Shown here one piece after another: positions 1-11,588 of a stretch of 64,000 bases of DNA. The first letter of the stretch is position 1. Each line of letters starts with the position of its first letter. The DNA lies in contig CM074179.1 in assembly GCA_037179385.1 (NCBI GenBank), forward strand, positions 36,481,905-36,545,904. The letters are read 5' to 3'. The notes under the pieces are model-generated. The model made no database searches. It worked only from the letters and a program-made list of their open reading frames with translations, and was not told where the DNA came from. Position numbers and translations under genes: made by a program. This stretch comes from Holothuria scabra (lineage: Eukaryota; Echinodermata; Holothuroidea; Aspidochirotida; Holothuriidae).

Positions 1-1500
1 GATATTTCAATTACATGGTTCTTGGAACGACCAGGGAGCGACTATATGGGGTTCTCAGAAGCCCTTTCTATAGTTTTTGTCAACTGCCGTTCTTTATGAC
101 ATGGTCGATACCCTTCTTTTCTTACAATTTGAAACATCCGAGCAATCTTTTGACGTGAAAGTTTCGGCGTTGTTGTAAGAAAAAACATTGAACGGGTGAT
201 TTCTTTTCATGACCAAGGAAGTTACAACTGTAACTAGAGCGACAAACTTAAGTTATGTTTTATCTTGTTCAAAAGGGAAGACCGTGACAGAGGGTTAGGA
301 ATAGAGAACGGATAAGATAACGCAGTCTCCCGGATGCGAAAATTGCGCAATAGTTACTGCGTAGTTTTCTTCTGACCTAGACGTTTCAACTGAAACTTGA
401 ATCACACTTACCAATATGCGCTTGCTTTGCCAGTGACCACATGATCAGCCGAACGACATGTGATACAGTTGATGATATCAAGTGCTACCGCGGCTTAAAA
501 AGGCCAGTTCGAGAGTTTGTTGTGTTTCAGCGGAAAGTCAAATATGGGCCATGGGCAGGACTGTATTTGCTTAGCCGTGTCTAAATAACTTAGTGAACCT
601 CAACCCAAGTTTTTTTTTGTTTTACATTTTGTAAATATTCTCACATTAGATTCTTTTCATTGGTGGCTGTGCTTGGCGGCATGGCATAATTAGATTTAGG
701 AATCTTGTAAGACAAATTTAAAATGGTTTCTTTGAGCAACCATACTGTACAGAAAAGACTTTCTAGCTGCGCACTTATTCAACCAAAGAAAGAAGAGGAA
801 GGTGAGAAATTTTATACCGGTACTGTTTATGTTGTTGACAATTATAGTAGGGATGGGAAGAGAGATCTCTGACGAGGGAGTAGCAAAATAAAAGACTGCG
901 TAGTTATCTCTCTCTATTCATTAGCCACTCGAGATGATTGCTAAGTTACATCTCTTCTGATCTGAAAGTATATGCTCACTATGTTGGTGATCATGCGATG
1001 CATATACATACAGGTGATCCGGTTGAACTGCCGAACCGTAATAAGCACTGCCCTCGAGCAATACTGAGAACACTAAGGAAGTCTAAAAAAATGAAATTGT
1101 CATTCGTGAGGAAATTTTGATATTTTGAACTGCCAGTAATATGTGTGAAATTCTGACAGTTTTGGCTACGGTCGGAAATTATTAAAACAATTCTTCTGCA
1201 ATCTAAACACGTCTATTTTCTAGAGCTAGTAGAAAATATCATCCACCACCTGTTTTGTTTAGTCAATTTTAACATCATATATACGTATCTTTCATATGTA
1301 CTCTTCTAAACGTCGAGTTTGTAGCATAAACATTTCTGTTTCCCTCACCTCACATAAATACACCTGTATAAATTTTCAATACTGATATCCTTCTCTGAAA
1401 TGCGCAAACCTCCTTATCATAACAAATTCACCAACTACTACCTGTTTGTATCAGGGAGTGGCTAAAATTTAGCAAATCTGTCAATATCACTAGAACCGTT
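1..1500. other. No gene recognised (left edge)
   Basis: AT-rich sequence with stop codons throughout all frames; the only open stretch (60 codons at 938-1120) has no recognisable domain. No splice-bounded exon, RNA gene or tandem repeat could be supported. Confidence 0.5.
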
Positions 1501-1534
1501 AGACCGCCTCCATTCGCGAGTATGAATGCCTTGC

Positions 1535-1725
1535 ATTCTGGTTAAAAATGTCAAGATTTTCAATGAACATTTTCAAGTTGTTGAATCTTGCATGAAAACT
1601 TCAAGATCATTCAATTATACCATTTTTTTTTTTTTTTGGGGGGGGGGGGGTGGGGGTTGGGCGGTCGTGCAGAGTATCCGTTGCTTTTGCAGTTTGCGTT
1701 TACGAAAATTTCAAACGCTCACTGT
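1535..1725 (+). repeat. Dispersed repeat, copy 1 (pairs with 7340-7520)
   Basis: This segment resembles 7340-7520 in order and spacing. Both have a 'caaggttttcaa'-like stretch, a pyrimidine run, a G-rich run, then a block around 'gtgca.a.tatccgt' followed by 'gca/cgtagttt'. It contains a T-run directly followed by a G-run near 1623-1650. It looks like an old interspersed repeat of unknown class; no terminal repeats were seen. Confidence 0.4.
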
Positions 1726-1739
1726 AACGTGACAAAATT

Positions 1740-2585
1740 GTCAGTAATTCTCTAACATTTCAAAAGAAAATAGGATACTTGTGAATTCAGTTCGCTGAAG
1801 GGGACTCGTACCCGTTTGCACTCAAGGGGAATAACGTAAGTAGCCCCGAAAAAAAAAAAACGGTCTCACAATAAAAACTGATTTACATTTACAGTAATTG
1901 TGCATTCGTAAAGGCATGCTAAAATATCGATTGGTGAGCTAAATGTGACAGAGGCTTCAACAAGAAACGGCTGCAACGAAGAATATACTGCAGACTAAAA
2001 ATCCCCTTTGAAATGTTTCTGCATAATACAGTCCAGTTACAGTAAGGAATTTTCCGAAGAGTCAGCCAGCACATTGTTGTTGAACAGAGGCCCTTTCACA
2101 GTGGGAATAAGATGAAAATGCCAACTGATATGTTTACATTTGTCTCGTGGTCAAAGAGATGGATGATCATCAGACTGTTCTAACCCTCCTACCCTCCACC
2201 CAGTACACACTTCTTTGTTACGTCTGCACTGAAAATTTACCATCGACATGAATGGCGACTGCAAGCACCAAATGTTTTAGAGACGTCACAATGTTACCCA
2301 GGTATACTGCTCTATGAAGCAACATTTCCAACGCCATACTAAATGCTCCAGACTGTCTAAGAAGCCCCGGAAGGGTCCAGGACAAAGTCCAGGTGAGACT
2401 CTAGGGAACAGGGCCCCAGAAGCTCTGAAGTTTAGTACATCACTGGGCGAAAAAAAAAAAAAACTAAGCATATCTACACATCTCTTGGGAAAAATCGGGG
2501 CGTGTATATATTTGTTTTTAGCAGTAAAGATTCAATTAAGAGGCCAAGGGCTCTTTATGCGATTCGGGGGGAATGCGTGGTTAGG
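1740..2585. other. No gene recognised
   Basis: No supported coding sequence. A 13-base A-run near 2451-2463 follows a short GC-richer block (2340-2450) that could be the 3' end of a small retroposed sequence, but no duplication or RNA-derived body could be recognised. Confidence 0.4.
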
Positions 2586-2593
2586 AAGTTGGT
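2586..2593 (+). repeat. Target-site duplication, left (AAGTTGGT)
   Basis: AAGTTGGT occurs immediately before the first base that belongs to the LINE reading frame, and again directly after its poly(A) tail at 4913-4920. This is the expected mark of target-primed reverse transcription. Confidence 0.75.
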
Positions 2594-4768
2594 ACCTGTA
2601 TATCCAATTATAGGCCCATAACGCTTTTAAACATTGATTACAAAATTGGGTCTAAGGCTATTGCCGCACGCTTGAAACCTGTTTTACAAAATTTAATTGG
2701 TCCGCAACAAACTGGGTTCTTAAAAGATCGATTTATTGGGGAAAATATTCGGTATGTTTTAGATGTAATTGATTTCACAATTGACGAGGGGATTCCTGGT
2801 TTTATTTTTAGTGTTGATTTTGAAAAAGCCTTTGACAAGCTTGAGTGGGATTTTATACACAAATGCCTTCGTTATTTTCAGTTCGGTGAGAGCATCCAAA
2901 AGTGGGTTAAGGTGTTTTATAATGGTAGTAGTACTTGTATAATGAACAATGGTCATTCATCGGGTTATTTTTCTCTGCAGCGTGGAGTTAGGCAGGGATG
3001 TCCATTAAGTCCCTATCTTTTCATATTAGCAGTCGAAACATTAGCTTTGAAAGTTTTGCACAATAACATTATTAAAGGAATCTCAATAAATGAAAACGAA
3101 GTCAAGATCTTGCAATATGCAGACGACACTAATTTCTTTCTAGATGGTTCTGAGCAGTCTCTTACGGAGGTCATTCGTATTCTCCATATGTTGAAAGTCT
3201 CTTCCGGTCTAGTTATTAATTTACACAAATGTACTCTGTTTCCGTTGGGTCCATTTTCTTCACATGTACCTAATTTTGTCTCCGATATTGATGTCAATGT
3301 TACCTCTGGACCGATTCAGATGCTTGGTGTTGTTTTTACTTCAAAAAGGGATGATCTTTTTCGGCTTAATTACCAGCCTAAGCTTTCAAGACTAAAAACA
3401 AATTTAAGACTTTGGGCATCAAGAGACTTAACACCAATTGGTAGAATTACAATTGTGAAAAGTTTTGCATTATCACAGCTCGTTTTTCTATTCCTTGTAC
3501 TTCCGGATCCACCAAAAAAATTTATTAAAGAGTTAGAAAGTGTCATTTTTGATTTTATTTGGGGTGGAAATCCTGACAAAGTAAAACGTTCTGTAATGGT
3601 TAACTCAGTAAGGGACGGAGGACTGAAAGTCACACATATACCCAGCTTTATGAAAAGCTTAAAGCGTACATGGGTCAAGCGCTACTGTAACAATAGTAAT
3701 AATCCCTGGAAAACTTTTTTTGATATTTCTTTGGCGAATGTAGGAAAAAAGTTTTTCTTTCATTGCAATTGCAAAACCAGCGATGCCCCAATTATTAAAA
3801 ATACTTTTATTAAAGAGGTTATTAATGCATGGTGTATACTGACCTTTTGTTCTCCGACGGAATATTTTGATAATCAAGTTATCTGGAACAATTCTTTTAT
3901 TCGTATAGATAATAAACCTGTTATGTATTATAATTTATTTCACAAAAATGTCATATGTGTAAGAGATTTTTTCGATGATAGAGGTATGCCATTGACATAT
4001 GGTGATTTTATGACTCGTTTTGGTATCAATAGATTCCCCTTTTCACTATACTTTGGTTTGATTAACAGCATTCCAAGAGGGTGGAGACCTAGAGAAGGGG
4101 CAGAAGGTAGGGCTAATAATGGCAGCTGTTGGTATGAAAGGGTTATGAACGCTTCCTCTACTTCACAGTTCATTTATAATAATCTTATTGAGCAAATTAC
4201 ATGTCGCACAAATGCAATGTTTAAATGGGAACAAGATTTCGCTGACCTCACAAATCAAGACTGGCAAAATTTTTTTGAAATGGCCCGGGTTAATTCAACT
4301 GAAACGAAACTACATTACTTACAGTTCAGATTGTTACATAGAATTATAGTTACTAATAAATTACTTTTTACTATGCGGAAAGAAGAAAGCGACCTTTGCT
4401 TTTTTTGTTACTCAGAAACAGAAAGTTTAGAACATTTATTTTGGGATTGTCGTTTGGTTTCAGGTTTTATTTTGGATGTAGAAGAAGTCATCCTTAAGAA
4501 ACAGTTTTTCTTTTCCAAACAAGATATATTTTTTGGTTTTAACCAGGGTAAAAAACACCCACATAACTTTTTAATTTTACATATGAAAAACTATATTTAT
4601 CACTGCAAGTGTAAAAAGGCGCAACTTTCAATTCAAGAATTTCTTTACAAGTTTAAGTTTGCTATTAAGGTAGTAAGGTTCAATTCAAAAAGAAGAACAA
4701 GCAGATCAAGAACACAGATCAGTTACTATGATTTATGTGATGTGTTTTCTGACTTAATTGATACATAA
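2594..4768 (+). CDS. LINE ORF2 fragment: reverse transcriptase and C-terminal cysteine motif
   Basis: This is the C-terminal part of an L1-like ORF2 protein, which copies the element's RNA into DNA at a nicked target. Counting from the Leu codon at 2672 as residue 1: motif A FSVDFEKAFD at about 46-55 (catalytic D49), the RGVRQGCPLSPYLF block at about 104-117, and motif C YADD at 149-152, so all three catalytic aspartates are present. The thumb and connection follow. Near residues 590-620 a CFFC...E..EHLFWDC pattern matches the cysteine/histidine-rich C-terminal region of L1/Tx1 proteins. The frame is open upstream of 2672 to the insertion point, where NYRPITLLN-type RT residues are encoded, so 2672 is not a real start. 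No endonuclease domain is present, so this copy cannot act alone. No frameshift or internal stop was seen. Confidence 0.9.
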   Translation, partial: TCISNYRPITLLNIDYKIGSKAIAARLKPVLQNLIGPQQTGFLKDRFIGENIRYVLDVIDFTIDEGIPGFIFSVDFEKAFDKLEWDFIHKCLRYFQFGESIQKWVKVFYNGSSTCIMNNGHSSGYFSLQRGVRQGCPLSPYLFILAVETLALKVLHNNIIKGISINENEVKILQYADDTNFFLDGSEQSLTEVIRILHMLKVSSGLVINLHKCTLFPLGPFSSHVPNFVSDIDVNVTSGPIQMLGVVFTSKRDDLFRLNYQPKLSRLKTNLRLWASRDLTPIGRITIVKSFALSQLVFLFLVLPDPPKKFIKELESVIFDFIWGGNPDKVKRSVMVNSVRDGGLKVTHIPSFMKSLKRTWVKRYCNNSNNPWKTFFDISLANVGKKFFFHCNCKTSDAPIIKNTFIKEVINAWCILTFCSPTEYFDNQVIWNNSFIRIDNKPVMYYNLFHKNVICVRDFFDDRGMPLTYGDFMTRFGINRFPFSLYFGLINSIPRGWRPREGAEGRANNGSCWYERVMNASSTSQFIYNNLIEQITCRTNAMFKWEQDFADLTNQDWQNFFEMARVNSTETKLHYLQFRLLHRIIVTNKLLFTMRKEESDLCFFCYSETESLEHLFWDCRLVSGFILDVEEVILKKQFFFSKQDIFFGFNQGKKHPHNFLILHMKNYIYHCKCKKAQLSIQEFLYKFKFAIKVVRFNSKRRTSRSRTQISYYDLCDVFSDLIDT

Positions 4769-4887
4769 TTGCTTATGTCAAAGTATGCATAGTTTTTGTG
4801 TTTCTTCTAATTGTAAATTCATGCCTGTCATACTTTTTTATATGATTTCTCTTCTTTATAATTTACCGTCTATATGTACAGCATATG

Positions 4888-4893
4888 AATAAA
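4888..4893 (+). promoter_or_regulatory. LINE polyadenylation signal AATAAA
   Basis: AATAAA lies 9 bases before the 13-A tract that ends the element, in the 144-bp 3' UTR that follows the ORF2 stop. Confidence 0.7.
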
Positions 4894-4912
4894 AAGGAGG
4901 TAAAAAAAAAAA

Positions 4913-4920
4913 AAGTTGGT
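4913..4920 (+). repeat. Target-site duplication, right (AAGTTGGT)
   Basis: Exact copy of 2586-2593 at the end of the poly(A) tail. The first two A's cannot be told apart from the tail, so the unambiguous part is GTTGGT. Confidence 0.75.
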
Positions 4921-4999
4921 TTTCAAGGGTTCAAAGACTCCAGGGCGGTGAGGAAGTCCTTAGAAGCATTCTGAAATGTTAGTATTTACGTGACTAAAA

Positions 5000-5175
5000 A
5001 TAAGGTGCCCGGTGCGCACTTTTAAACAAGAAATTTCATTACTGCTTAACTATAGCCCTAATCTCTAACCTAATCGCCCCCCCCCCCCCAAAAAAAAAAA
5101 AGAAAACCGTTGACTCAATACAATGGCAACATTCAAACAAAAAACGCCTTGTGAAACAGAGCGTATCAGCCGAAA
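5000..5175 (+). repeat. Dispersed repeat (relative of 53370-53505)
   Basis: The segment shares a series of blocks with 53370-53505 in the same order: 'gcgcact.ttaa.caagaaattt', 'aactatagccctaat', 'caatggcaac', 'aacg/cacctTgt.aaac'. The two copies differ by C-run and A-run length and by small indels. An old interspersed repeat, class unknown. Confidence 0.55.
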
Positions 5176-6284
5176 AATACATCTTTAGTCATATTTTGTC
5201 TTTCGTGGTTGGTCCAGGGCCTCGTATTTGGCTCATATAGAGCAAAGCACCTTTGGGTCCAGAAGGTCGGAGGTCTCTGAGGGCACTGAGCTTTAAGAAG
5301 TCCTGTATCTTGGGGTAGAAAATGACAAAACAGAATAAGTAACGCCAGGTACGCCAACCTAATCTGACTGGAGGTGGCTCTTTCGATGGGGGAATCAATG
5401 CCTTGATGGTGCCGCCTGTGATAAACACAAATTCAGTTCGCCAAGTTGAAGACCCGATCGTCAATGACTCAGTATTAAAAGAGTATCCCCTTGAACAGGA
5501 CCGTGCGCTGGGCCCCTTTATTAGATCTTGCTGCCCACGCTCTAGTAAGGAGTGACTTAAAAAGGATATTGTACAGCCGAATTACTAACTTGCTGATTGT
5601 GGTTGTAGTTACAAAGTAATCCTTAGCTACGCTGAAGAAATTTTAACAAGCATACTACTAACGTATTATTGGAAAGTTAAAGTTTAAAGTTTGTTTTAGC
5701 CTAATACCCTCGAAAAGTGGCGTCTTTAAAGGGGTGGGGGTTACGTGAGTCAGGGAAAAAATACTCAGTCTGGTTATTTATGAGTTAAGGGAAGAGGAAA
5801 AGTTTTGAGAGACATGCTGTGTACTAAGCCCATTTAGTACCGTCAACTTTAAAATTTTGTACTTAAACTGTGTACGTTCACTTTAATTAACTTCTCGCTT
5901 TTATCGCGTGTCTTTATATCATCTCACAACCTTCTACACTGGTCTCGCTATCATTAAACGTACAATCCCATCAATTTGTATGACACGTACCTTAGCCAAC
6001 TTCAGCATACTACGTAAAGAAAACAGGCAAAGCTCTCGGCAGCTTGAGAGGTAAATTATACTCACGGGATATTAATGTATTTAGCACAGGGCGAATGTAT
6101 GATTTCTTGTCATGGGAAGCCGATGCCTGATTAGAAGCATATGGTTGGAGTTATCCTGGTGTTTAAGTTGGGGAGTCCGGCCAAGGACGGATCCAAGCAG
6201 GGGCTCATGTACAGTTTGAAAAGGGTATATTTTTGCCTGTGGGAGAAAACGTTTTATGCTGACTATCAAAGCGGACAGTTAGCA

Positions 6285-6370
6285 CTGGATGGCGGGGAGC
6301 GACCGGAAAAGAATGAAAATTAGGACCTCTCAGACAGCTGGAAACGTCATTTCAAAGGTTGTAAGTAAGA
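6285..6370 (+). repeat. 'Cagatggccggaaa' family repeat, copy 1
   Basis: Contains the core 'cctctcagacagctggaaacgt' followed by 'catttcaaaggttgtaag'. The same core (cc-tcaga-.g.c.gga-a-.g.catttcc-ag-.ct-taa) is found near 32690, 34960, 38285, 46140 and 46410. Confidence 0.5.
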
Positions 6371-6734
6371 CGAAATCATTAGTTAGTTTGAGTTTTTGTT
6401 CGTTAAAATATATGTTCTTTTCAAAAACATGAACAGATTGGAAATTGCCAAATGATCAAAAAATTACCAGGAACGATGTTCTATTACCAGATTACCATTT
6501 TCGGGCGAACAATTGGCATTGCTACACGCAGTAGGGGTCGAATACGACACACTTAACTAAGTGGAGCAGCGCTATTTCTTGTCGCGAACCTCATCACGTT
6601 TTTCCTAAACCAATGGTCGCATTGAAAAAAATGTTTTCAGAACTACGTAATCAATGGGAAAAGCAATACAAAATTCACGATTGAGTTTGTTATTTTAAAC
6701 TACACACTTCACTGTTTTTTAACTAAGTGCATCG

Positions 6735-7045
6735 TCGCTGTTGCCCAAAACCACTCTTGGAGGGCAAACGGTGTAAGTTTTAGGGTACTTTGCTAAACTT
6801 CCTTCTTGCCCAAATCATGTAATTATATATCAGGTTATATTGAAATCCAAACAAGCACCCAACAGTACAGCTGTTGGGCAAACGTGTTGGTACAAATTTT
6901 AACCATTTGTTGGGGAAAATTACTTGGGTGGAATGCTTGGGTAATTTCTTTTGCCCAACTAATGAGTAAAACACTTAAACCACTGAATTCCGGTCAGGAA
7001 GCATACGGAAACAACGGCTGGGTAATTTTTTGCCCAGGTTGAATA
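6735..7045. repeat. Cluster of TTGGGCAAA / TTGCCCAA inverted motifs
   Basis: The short motif 'ttgccca(a)' and its complement 'tgggcaaa' recur at least six times in 300 bp, several next to 'gggtaattt.ttt'. This suggests a small foldback-type element; its outer borders are not clear. Confidence 0.35.
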
Positions 7046-7339
7046 ATCATTTTTTCGAGTGTAATACCATCTTTTGGGGGTGAACGTCTGTTGATATCCC
7101 CGGCCATGATAATCACTGTTTGGAATACTTTATTCTCATAGCCACACCCAGCATAGACGGGATACCAGGGTAACTATGACATTTACCAGTAGATTAGATC
7201 AGCAGAACCAACGTATTAAAGTATTGTTCACGTAGATACATTTTTTGGAAGAAAAACCTTATCTAGATATCTCAAAGTAAACCAGGCCATGATAAACCAT
7301 GCTTGATATACTTTATTCGCGTATTGACACATCCAATAT

Positions 7340-7520
7340 CAAGAGTTCCTTTTGCTTTTCATCGATGTCAAGGTTTTCAACACAATACCAAATAATTGTC
7401 AGTTCTTGCATGCTGAAGAACTGCGAGATTTTTTTTTTAATTTTTCCATTTTGCGTGGGGATTGGGGCGGAGGTGCAAATTATCCGTATTCTTCGTAGTT
7501 TATCGAAAAATCCTAATTTA
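7340..7520 (+). repeat. Dispersed repeat, copy 2 (pairs with 1535-1725)
   Basis: Same block order as 1535-1725. An internal 159-codon minus-strand open frame across this segment is probably incidental. Confidence 0.4.
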
Positions 7521-9080
7521 TTCCTTATTCCAACAGGGACCATGTACAAGGATCCGATTGCACAGTGGAGGGGTAAACATTGAGATGTATCCGAGACAAG
7601 GCGCAGAGTGTAACTTGGGAAGAGATGTACACTGCAACTTTGGATAAAAACTTGTACGTTAAGATGCGAGATAGTGCAATAATTAAAAAATGATTCATCA
7701 CATATAATGGATCTTAAATAAAGCCACAAAATGGAAATTTGTACGAATATTTTCACAGAAATCAGACTAAATATTTCAACAAAGTCTTCCAAAGTTTAGG
7801 TTAACTTGAAAAAAATCGTCAAATCATTTTTAACTCATCCTTTTTGTAGTTTTCCAGAAGAAATTCAAAATTGTTCTATCTTACAATTATTCCGCAGGAA
7901 TTACGTAAACCAACAAGTTTAAGATTAAACCTTGAAACCTATAATCATGCGGAATTTCTATTACAGTATACGGAGTATATCGCCTCTGCCATATAGGGTA
8001 AACGATTTTTTATTGAAAGAGTATACTGTTTTCCTTCATTTCGTGCAACACTTAACTGATTTTTTTTTTCTTTTTTTACATTTTGAATGCCTTAGAAAAG
8101 TGAGATTTCACCAGAACATTCCTTAAAAGTATTTTTATCAAAACACGCGACATATTCATTCTTTGTAACCCTTCATCTATGCCATTTATAGGATTGTACA
8201 AGTGAAGTTACAGAAGCTTATAGCCGTTTTAGCAGATATCGGAAGCTTCAACAGGAGGAATAATATTTTATTCGAAGTCTCACATCTGTTACGGCTGAAA
8301 TGCATTTTCGTTACCGGGGATTCCCCCGACAGACAACAAACGAACTGTCATCATTGAACAATAAAGTTGTTTCCGGTCAAAGTAAATAAACATGCCTACA
8401 TAGAATGTTACAAATTGACAGGTGAGAATTTGATTGACAGCTCGAAAAGGTGATTGCTAACGTAAAGTACGATCGTCTGGCTGGAATAAATGTAGCACTG
8501 TGCATAAGTAATTATTCTTTGATATCAGAGCAAACATCTGTATTGTTGTAACATGTACATGTGTAAAATTAGAGCAATATAATAGCAATGTTAAGCTTTT
8601 AAAGGAACAGGTTGAGAGAACTGGTGGAGGGAAGGATTTCGTTAGGATAATGAGAAGGTACTCGAAACAGATGTAAAGTTTGGTTAGTTCATTGTACGAT
8701 GTATTTTCATTTGCACAACAAATCGAGTAACTCAAAAGTAAACATACAATAGCGAAAAAGTTTTTACATCAGTCTTAAACAAGACCGCTTCAAAAACGCA
8801 CACACCCACTTACACACAAACACACACAAAACTATCTGGTTATCAACGAACAAATGCAGTTACACTGAAAAATAAAAAAAATGAACATAAGTATTCTAAC
8901 AGAGTGTACTGTGTGAACTCACTCCATTAGAGTCATTAGAGGGTGAATTCACTTCAAGAAGAATGAAATTCACTCTAAAAAGGGTGAACTTTCTCCACAA
9001 AAGAGCGAAATTTTCCCCTTGATGTCGTGCCTACAGTGCTAACTCTTAGGAAAAAAAACCAGAAAGCCAAAAGGCTTAGT

Positions 9081-9092
9081 GATTCCTTGCCG
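9081..9092 (+). repeat. Left terminal inverted repeat GATTCCTTGCCG
   Basis: Perfect 12-bp inverted match to 13586-13597, on the other side of the satellite array. Confidence 0.65.
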
Positions 9093-9497
9093 CTGAAATG
9101 TAAGGCCTTTTTTCACATTGACATTGCTTGGCAATGTTTTTCAATTAACAGGGCTCCATAATGTGCCCACAAAGTACCCATGCAAGGCATCCAATCTTCC
9201 TGCATTGAGATCCCCCTTGCCCATTGTGAACCCAAATGACATTTGACCTCCACCAAAAACTTCTGGGACCATGTATTCACTATGTGCCATCTACAGGACA
9301 AGTTACAGGACCCTACAAGTGACATTTCTTGAAAGACTGTGCAGGAAGGCTTGTCAGGCTTTGAACATGCTGACTCCAAATGAACTTTGACCTTTCAGAA
9401 AATCAATAGGGATCATCTACTCAATATGACCAATCCACACACTAAATATGAGCACAGTCACATGTACCGTTCTTGAGATATCGTGTTTACGAAGTTT

Positions 9498-9538
9498 TGA
9501 CCTTTTGACCTCTCATGACCCCAAATGACCTTTGACCT
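9498..9538 (-). promoter_or_regulatory. Nuclear-receptor half-site cluster (first copy in the satellite)
   Basis: Five TGACCY half-sites follow one another: TGACCT 9498-9503, TGACCT 9506-9511, TGACCC 9516-9521, TGACCT 9526-9531 and TGACCT 9533-9538. The spacers are 2, 4, 4 and 1 bases. Read on the minus strand this gives a perfect DR1 (AGGTCAAAGGTCA), two DR4-like pairs and a perfect DR2 (AGGTCAAAAGGTCA). DR1 is the classical HNF4/RXR/COUP-TF site. The cluster recurs in most 145-bp units; several units carry TTGATCT or TTCACCT variants that break one half-site. Binding is inferred from motif only. Confidence 0.6.
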
Positions 9539-10250
9539 CCACTTAAAACAATAGTGATCATCTACTCAATATGGCCAACACACTCGCCAAATATGAGTAT
9601 AGTCACATGTACCATTCTCGAGATATCGTGTTTACGAAATTTTGACCTTTTGACCTCTCGTGACCCCAAATGACCTTTGATCTCCACAAAAATCAATAGG
9701 GATTATCTACTCAATATGACCAACCCACACACCAAATATGAGCATAGTCACATGTACCGTTCTCGAGATATAGTGTTTATGAAGTTTTGACCTTTTGACC
9801 TCTCGTGACCCCAAATGACTTTTGACCTCCACCAAAAACAAAAGGGATCATCTACTTAATATGACCAACCCACACACCAAATATGAGCATAGTCACATGT
9901 ACCGTTCTCGAGATATCGTGTTAACGAAGTTTTGACCTTTTCACCTCTCGTGACCCCAAATGACCTTTGATCTCCACCAAAAACAATAGGGATCAACTAC
10001 TTAATATGGCCAATGCACACACCAAATATGAGATTAGTCACACCTACTCTTCTTGAGATACCGTGTTTACAAGCAATTTTTAAGGAATTTACCTATTGAC
10101 CTCTCGTGACCCCAAATGACCTTTGACCTCCACGAAAATCAATAGGGATTATCTACTCAATATGACCAACCCACACACCAAATATGAGTATAGTCACATG
10201 TACCGTTCTCGAGATATCGTGTTTACGAAGTTTTGACCTTTTCACCTCTC

Positions 10251-11588
10251 GTGACCCCAAATGACCTTTGACCTCCACGAAAATCAATAGGGATTATCTA
10301 CTCAATGTGACCAACCCACACACCAAATATGAGCATAGTCACATGTACCGTTCTCGAGATATCGTGTTTACGAAGTTTTGACCTTTTGACCTCTCGTGAC
10401 CCCAAATGACCTTTGACCTCCACCAAAAACAACAGGGATCATCTATTCAATATGACCAACCCACACACCAAATATGAGTATCGTCACATGTACCGTTCTC
10501 GAGATATCGTGTTTACGAAGTTTTGATCCTTTGACCTCTCGTGACCCCAAATGACCTTTGACCTCCACGAAAATCGACAGGGATCATCTACTCAATATGA
10601 CCAACCCACACACCAAATATGACCACAGTCACATGTACCATTCTCGAGATATCGTGTTTACGAAGTTTTGACCTTTTGACCTCTCGTGACCCCAAATGAC
10701 CTTTGACCTCTACCAAAAACAATAGGGATCATCTACTCAATATGACCAACCCACACACCAAATATGAGCATAGCCACATGTACCGTTCTCGAGATATAGT
10801 GTTTACGAAGTTTTGACCTTTCGACCTCTCGTGACCCCAAGTGACCTTTGATCTCCACCAAAAACAATAGGGATCATCTACTCAATATGGCCAATGCACA
10901 CACCAAATATGAGATTAGTCACACTTACCCTTCTTGAGATACCGTGTTTACAAGCAATTTCTAAGGAATTTACCTATTGACCTCTCGTGACCCCAAATGA
11001 CCTTTGACCTCCCCCAAAATCTATAGGGTTCATCTACTCAATATGACCAACCCACACACCAAATATGAGCATAGTCACATGTACCGTTCTTGAGATATCT
11101 TGTTTACGAAGTTTTGACCTTTTCACCTCTCGTGACCCCAAATGACCTTTGATCTCCACCAAAAACAATAGGGATCATCTACTCAATATGGCCAATGCAC
11201 ACACCAAATATGAGATTAGTCACACTTACCCTTCTTGAGATACCGTGTTTACAAGCAATTTCTAAGGAATTTACCTATTGACCTCTCGTGACCCCAAATG
11301 ACCTTTGACCTCCCCCAAAATCAATAGGGTTCATTTACTTAATATGACCAACCCACACACCAAATATGAGCATAGTCACATGTACCGTTCTTGAGATATC
11401 TTGTTTACGAAGTTTTGACCTTTTCACCTCTCGTGACCCCAAATGACCTTTGATCTCCACCAAAAACAATAGGGATCATATACTCAATATGGCCAATGCA
11501 CACACCAAATATGAGATTAGTCACACTTACCCTTCTTGAGATACCGTGTTTACAAGCAATTTCTAAGGAATTTACCTATTGACCTCTC
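10251..11588 (+). repeat. Satellite higher-order repeat, copy 1 (1338 bp, 9 units)
   Basis: Nine units (six of 145 bp and three of 156 bp) in the order 145x4-156-145-156-145-156 form a block repeated at 11589-12927. Private variants such as 'actcaatgtgacc', 'gttttgatcctttgacc', 'aaaatcgacaggg' and 'cccaagtgacc' occur at the same offset, 1338 bp later. Confidence 0.9.

Larger units (their letters stand above)
2594..4912 (+). mobile_element. L1-like non-LTR retrotransposon (LINE), 5'-truncated
   Basis: The element is bounded by an 8-bp direct duplication. It starts abruptly inside the reverse-transcriptase domain (the first decoded residues read into NYRPITLLN), keeps one open frame to its stop at 4768, and ends with a short 3' UTR, an AATAAA and a 13-A tail. 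The endonuclease and the front of the RT are missing, which is the usual 5' truncation. RT and C-terminal motifs fit the L1/Tx1 group. Because the frame is unbroken, the insertion is probably young. A second, decayed relative lies at 23461-25829. Confidence 0.9.
5176..8859. other. No gene recognised; scattered repeats
   Basis: No splice-bounded exon or protein domain could be supported. The longest open stretch (159 codons, minus strand, 7313-7792) overlaps a dispersed repeat and has no recognisable domain. A degenerate CA-rich stretch lies near 8800-8830. Confidence 0.5.

Noticed and set aside
2314..2613. 99-codon frame just before the LINE
   Set aside because: Ends inside the LINE's first bases in another frame; no domain.
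7313..7792. 159-codon minus-strand open frame
   Set aside because: Crosses a dispersed repeat, has no domain or splice sites and an ordinary AT-driven composition; probably chance.
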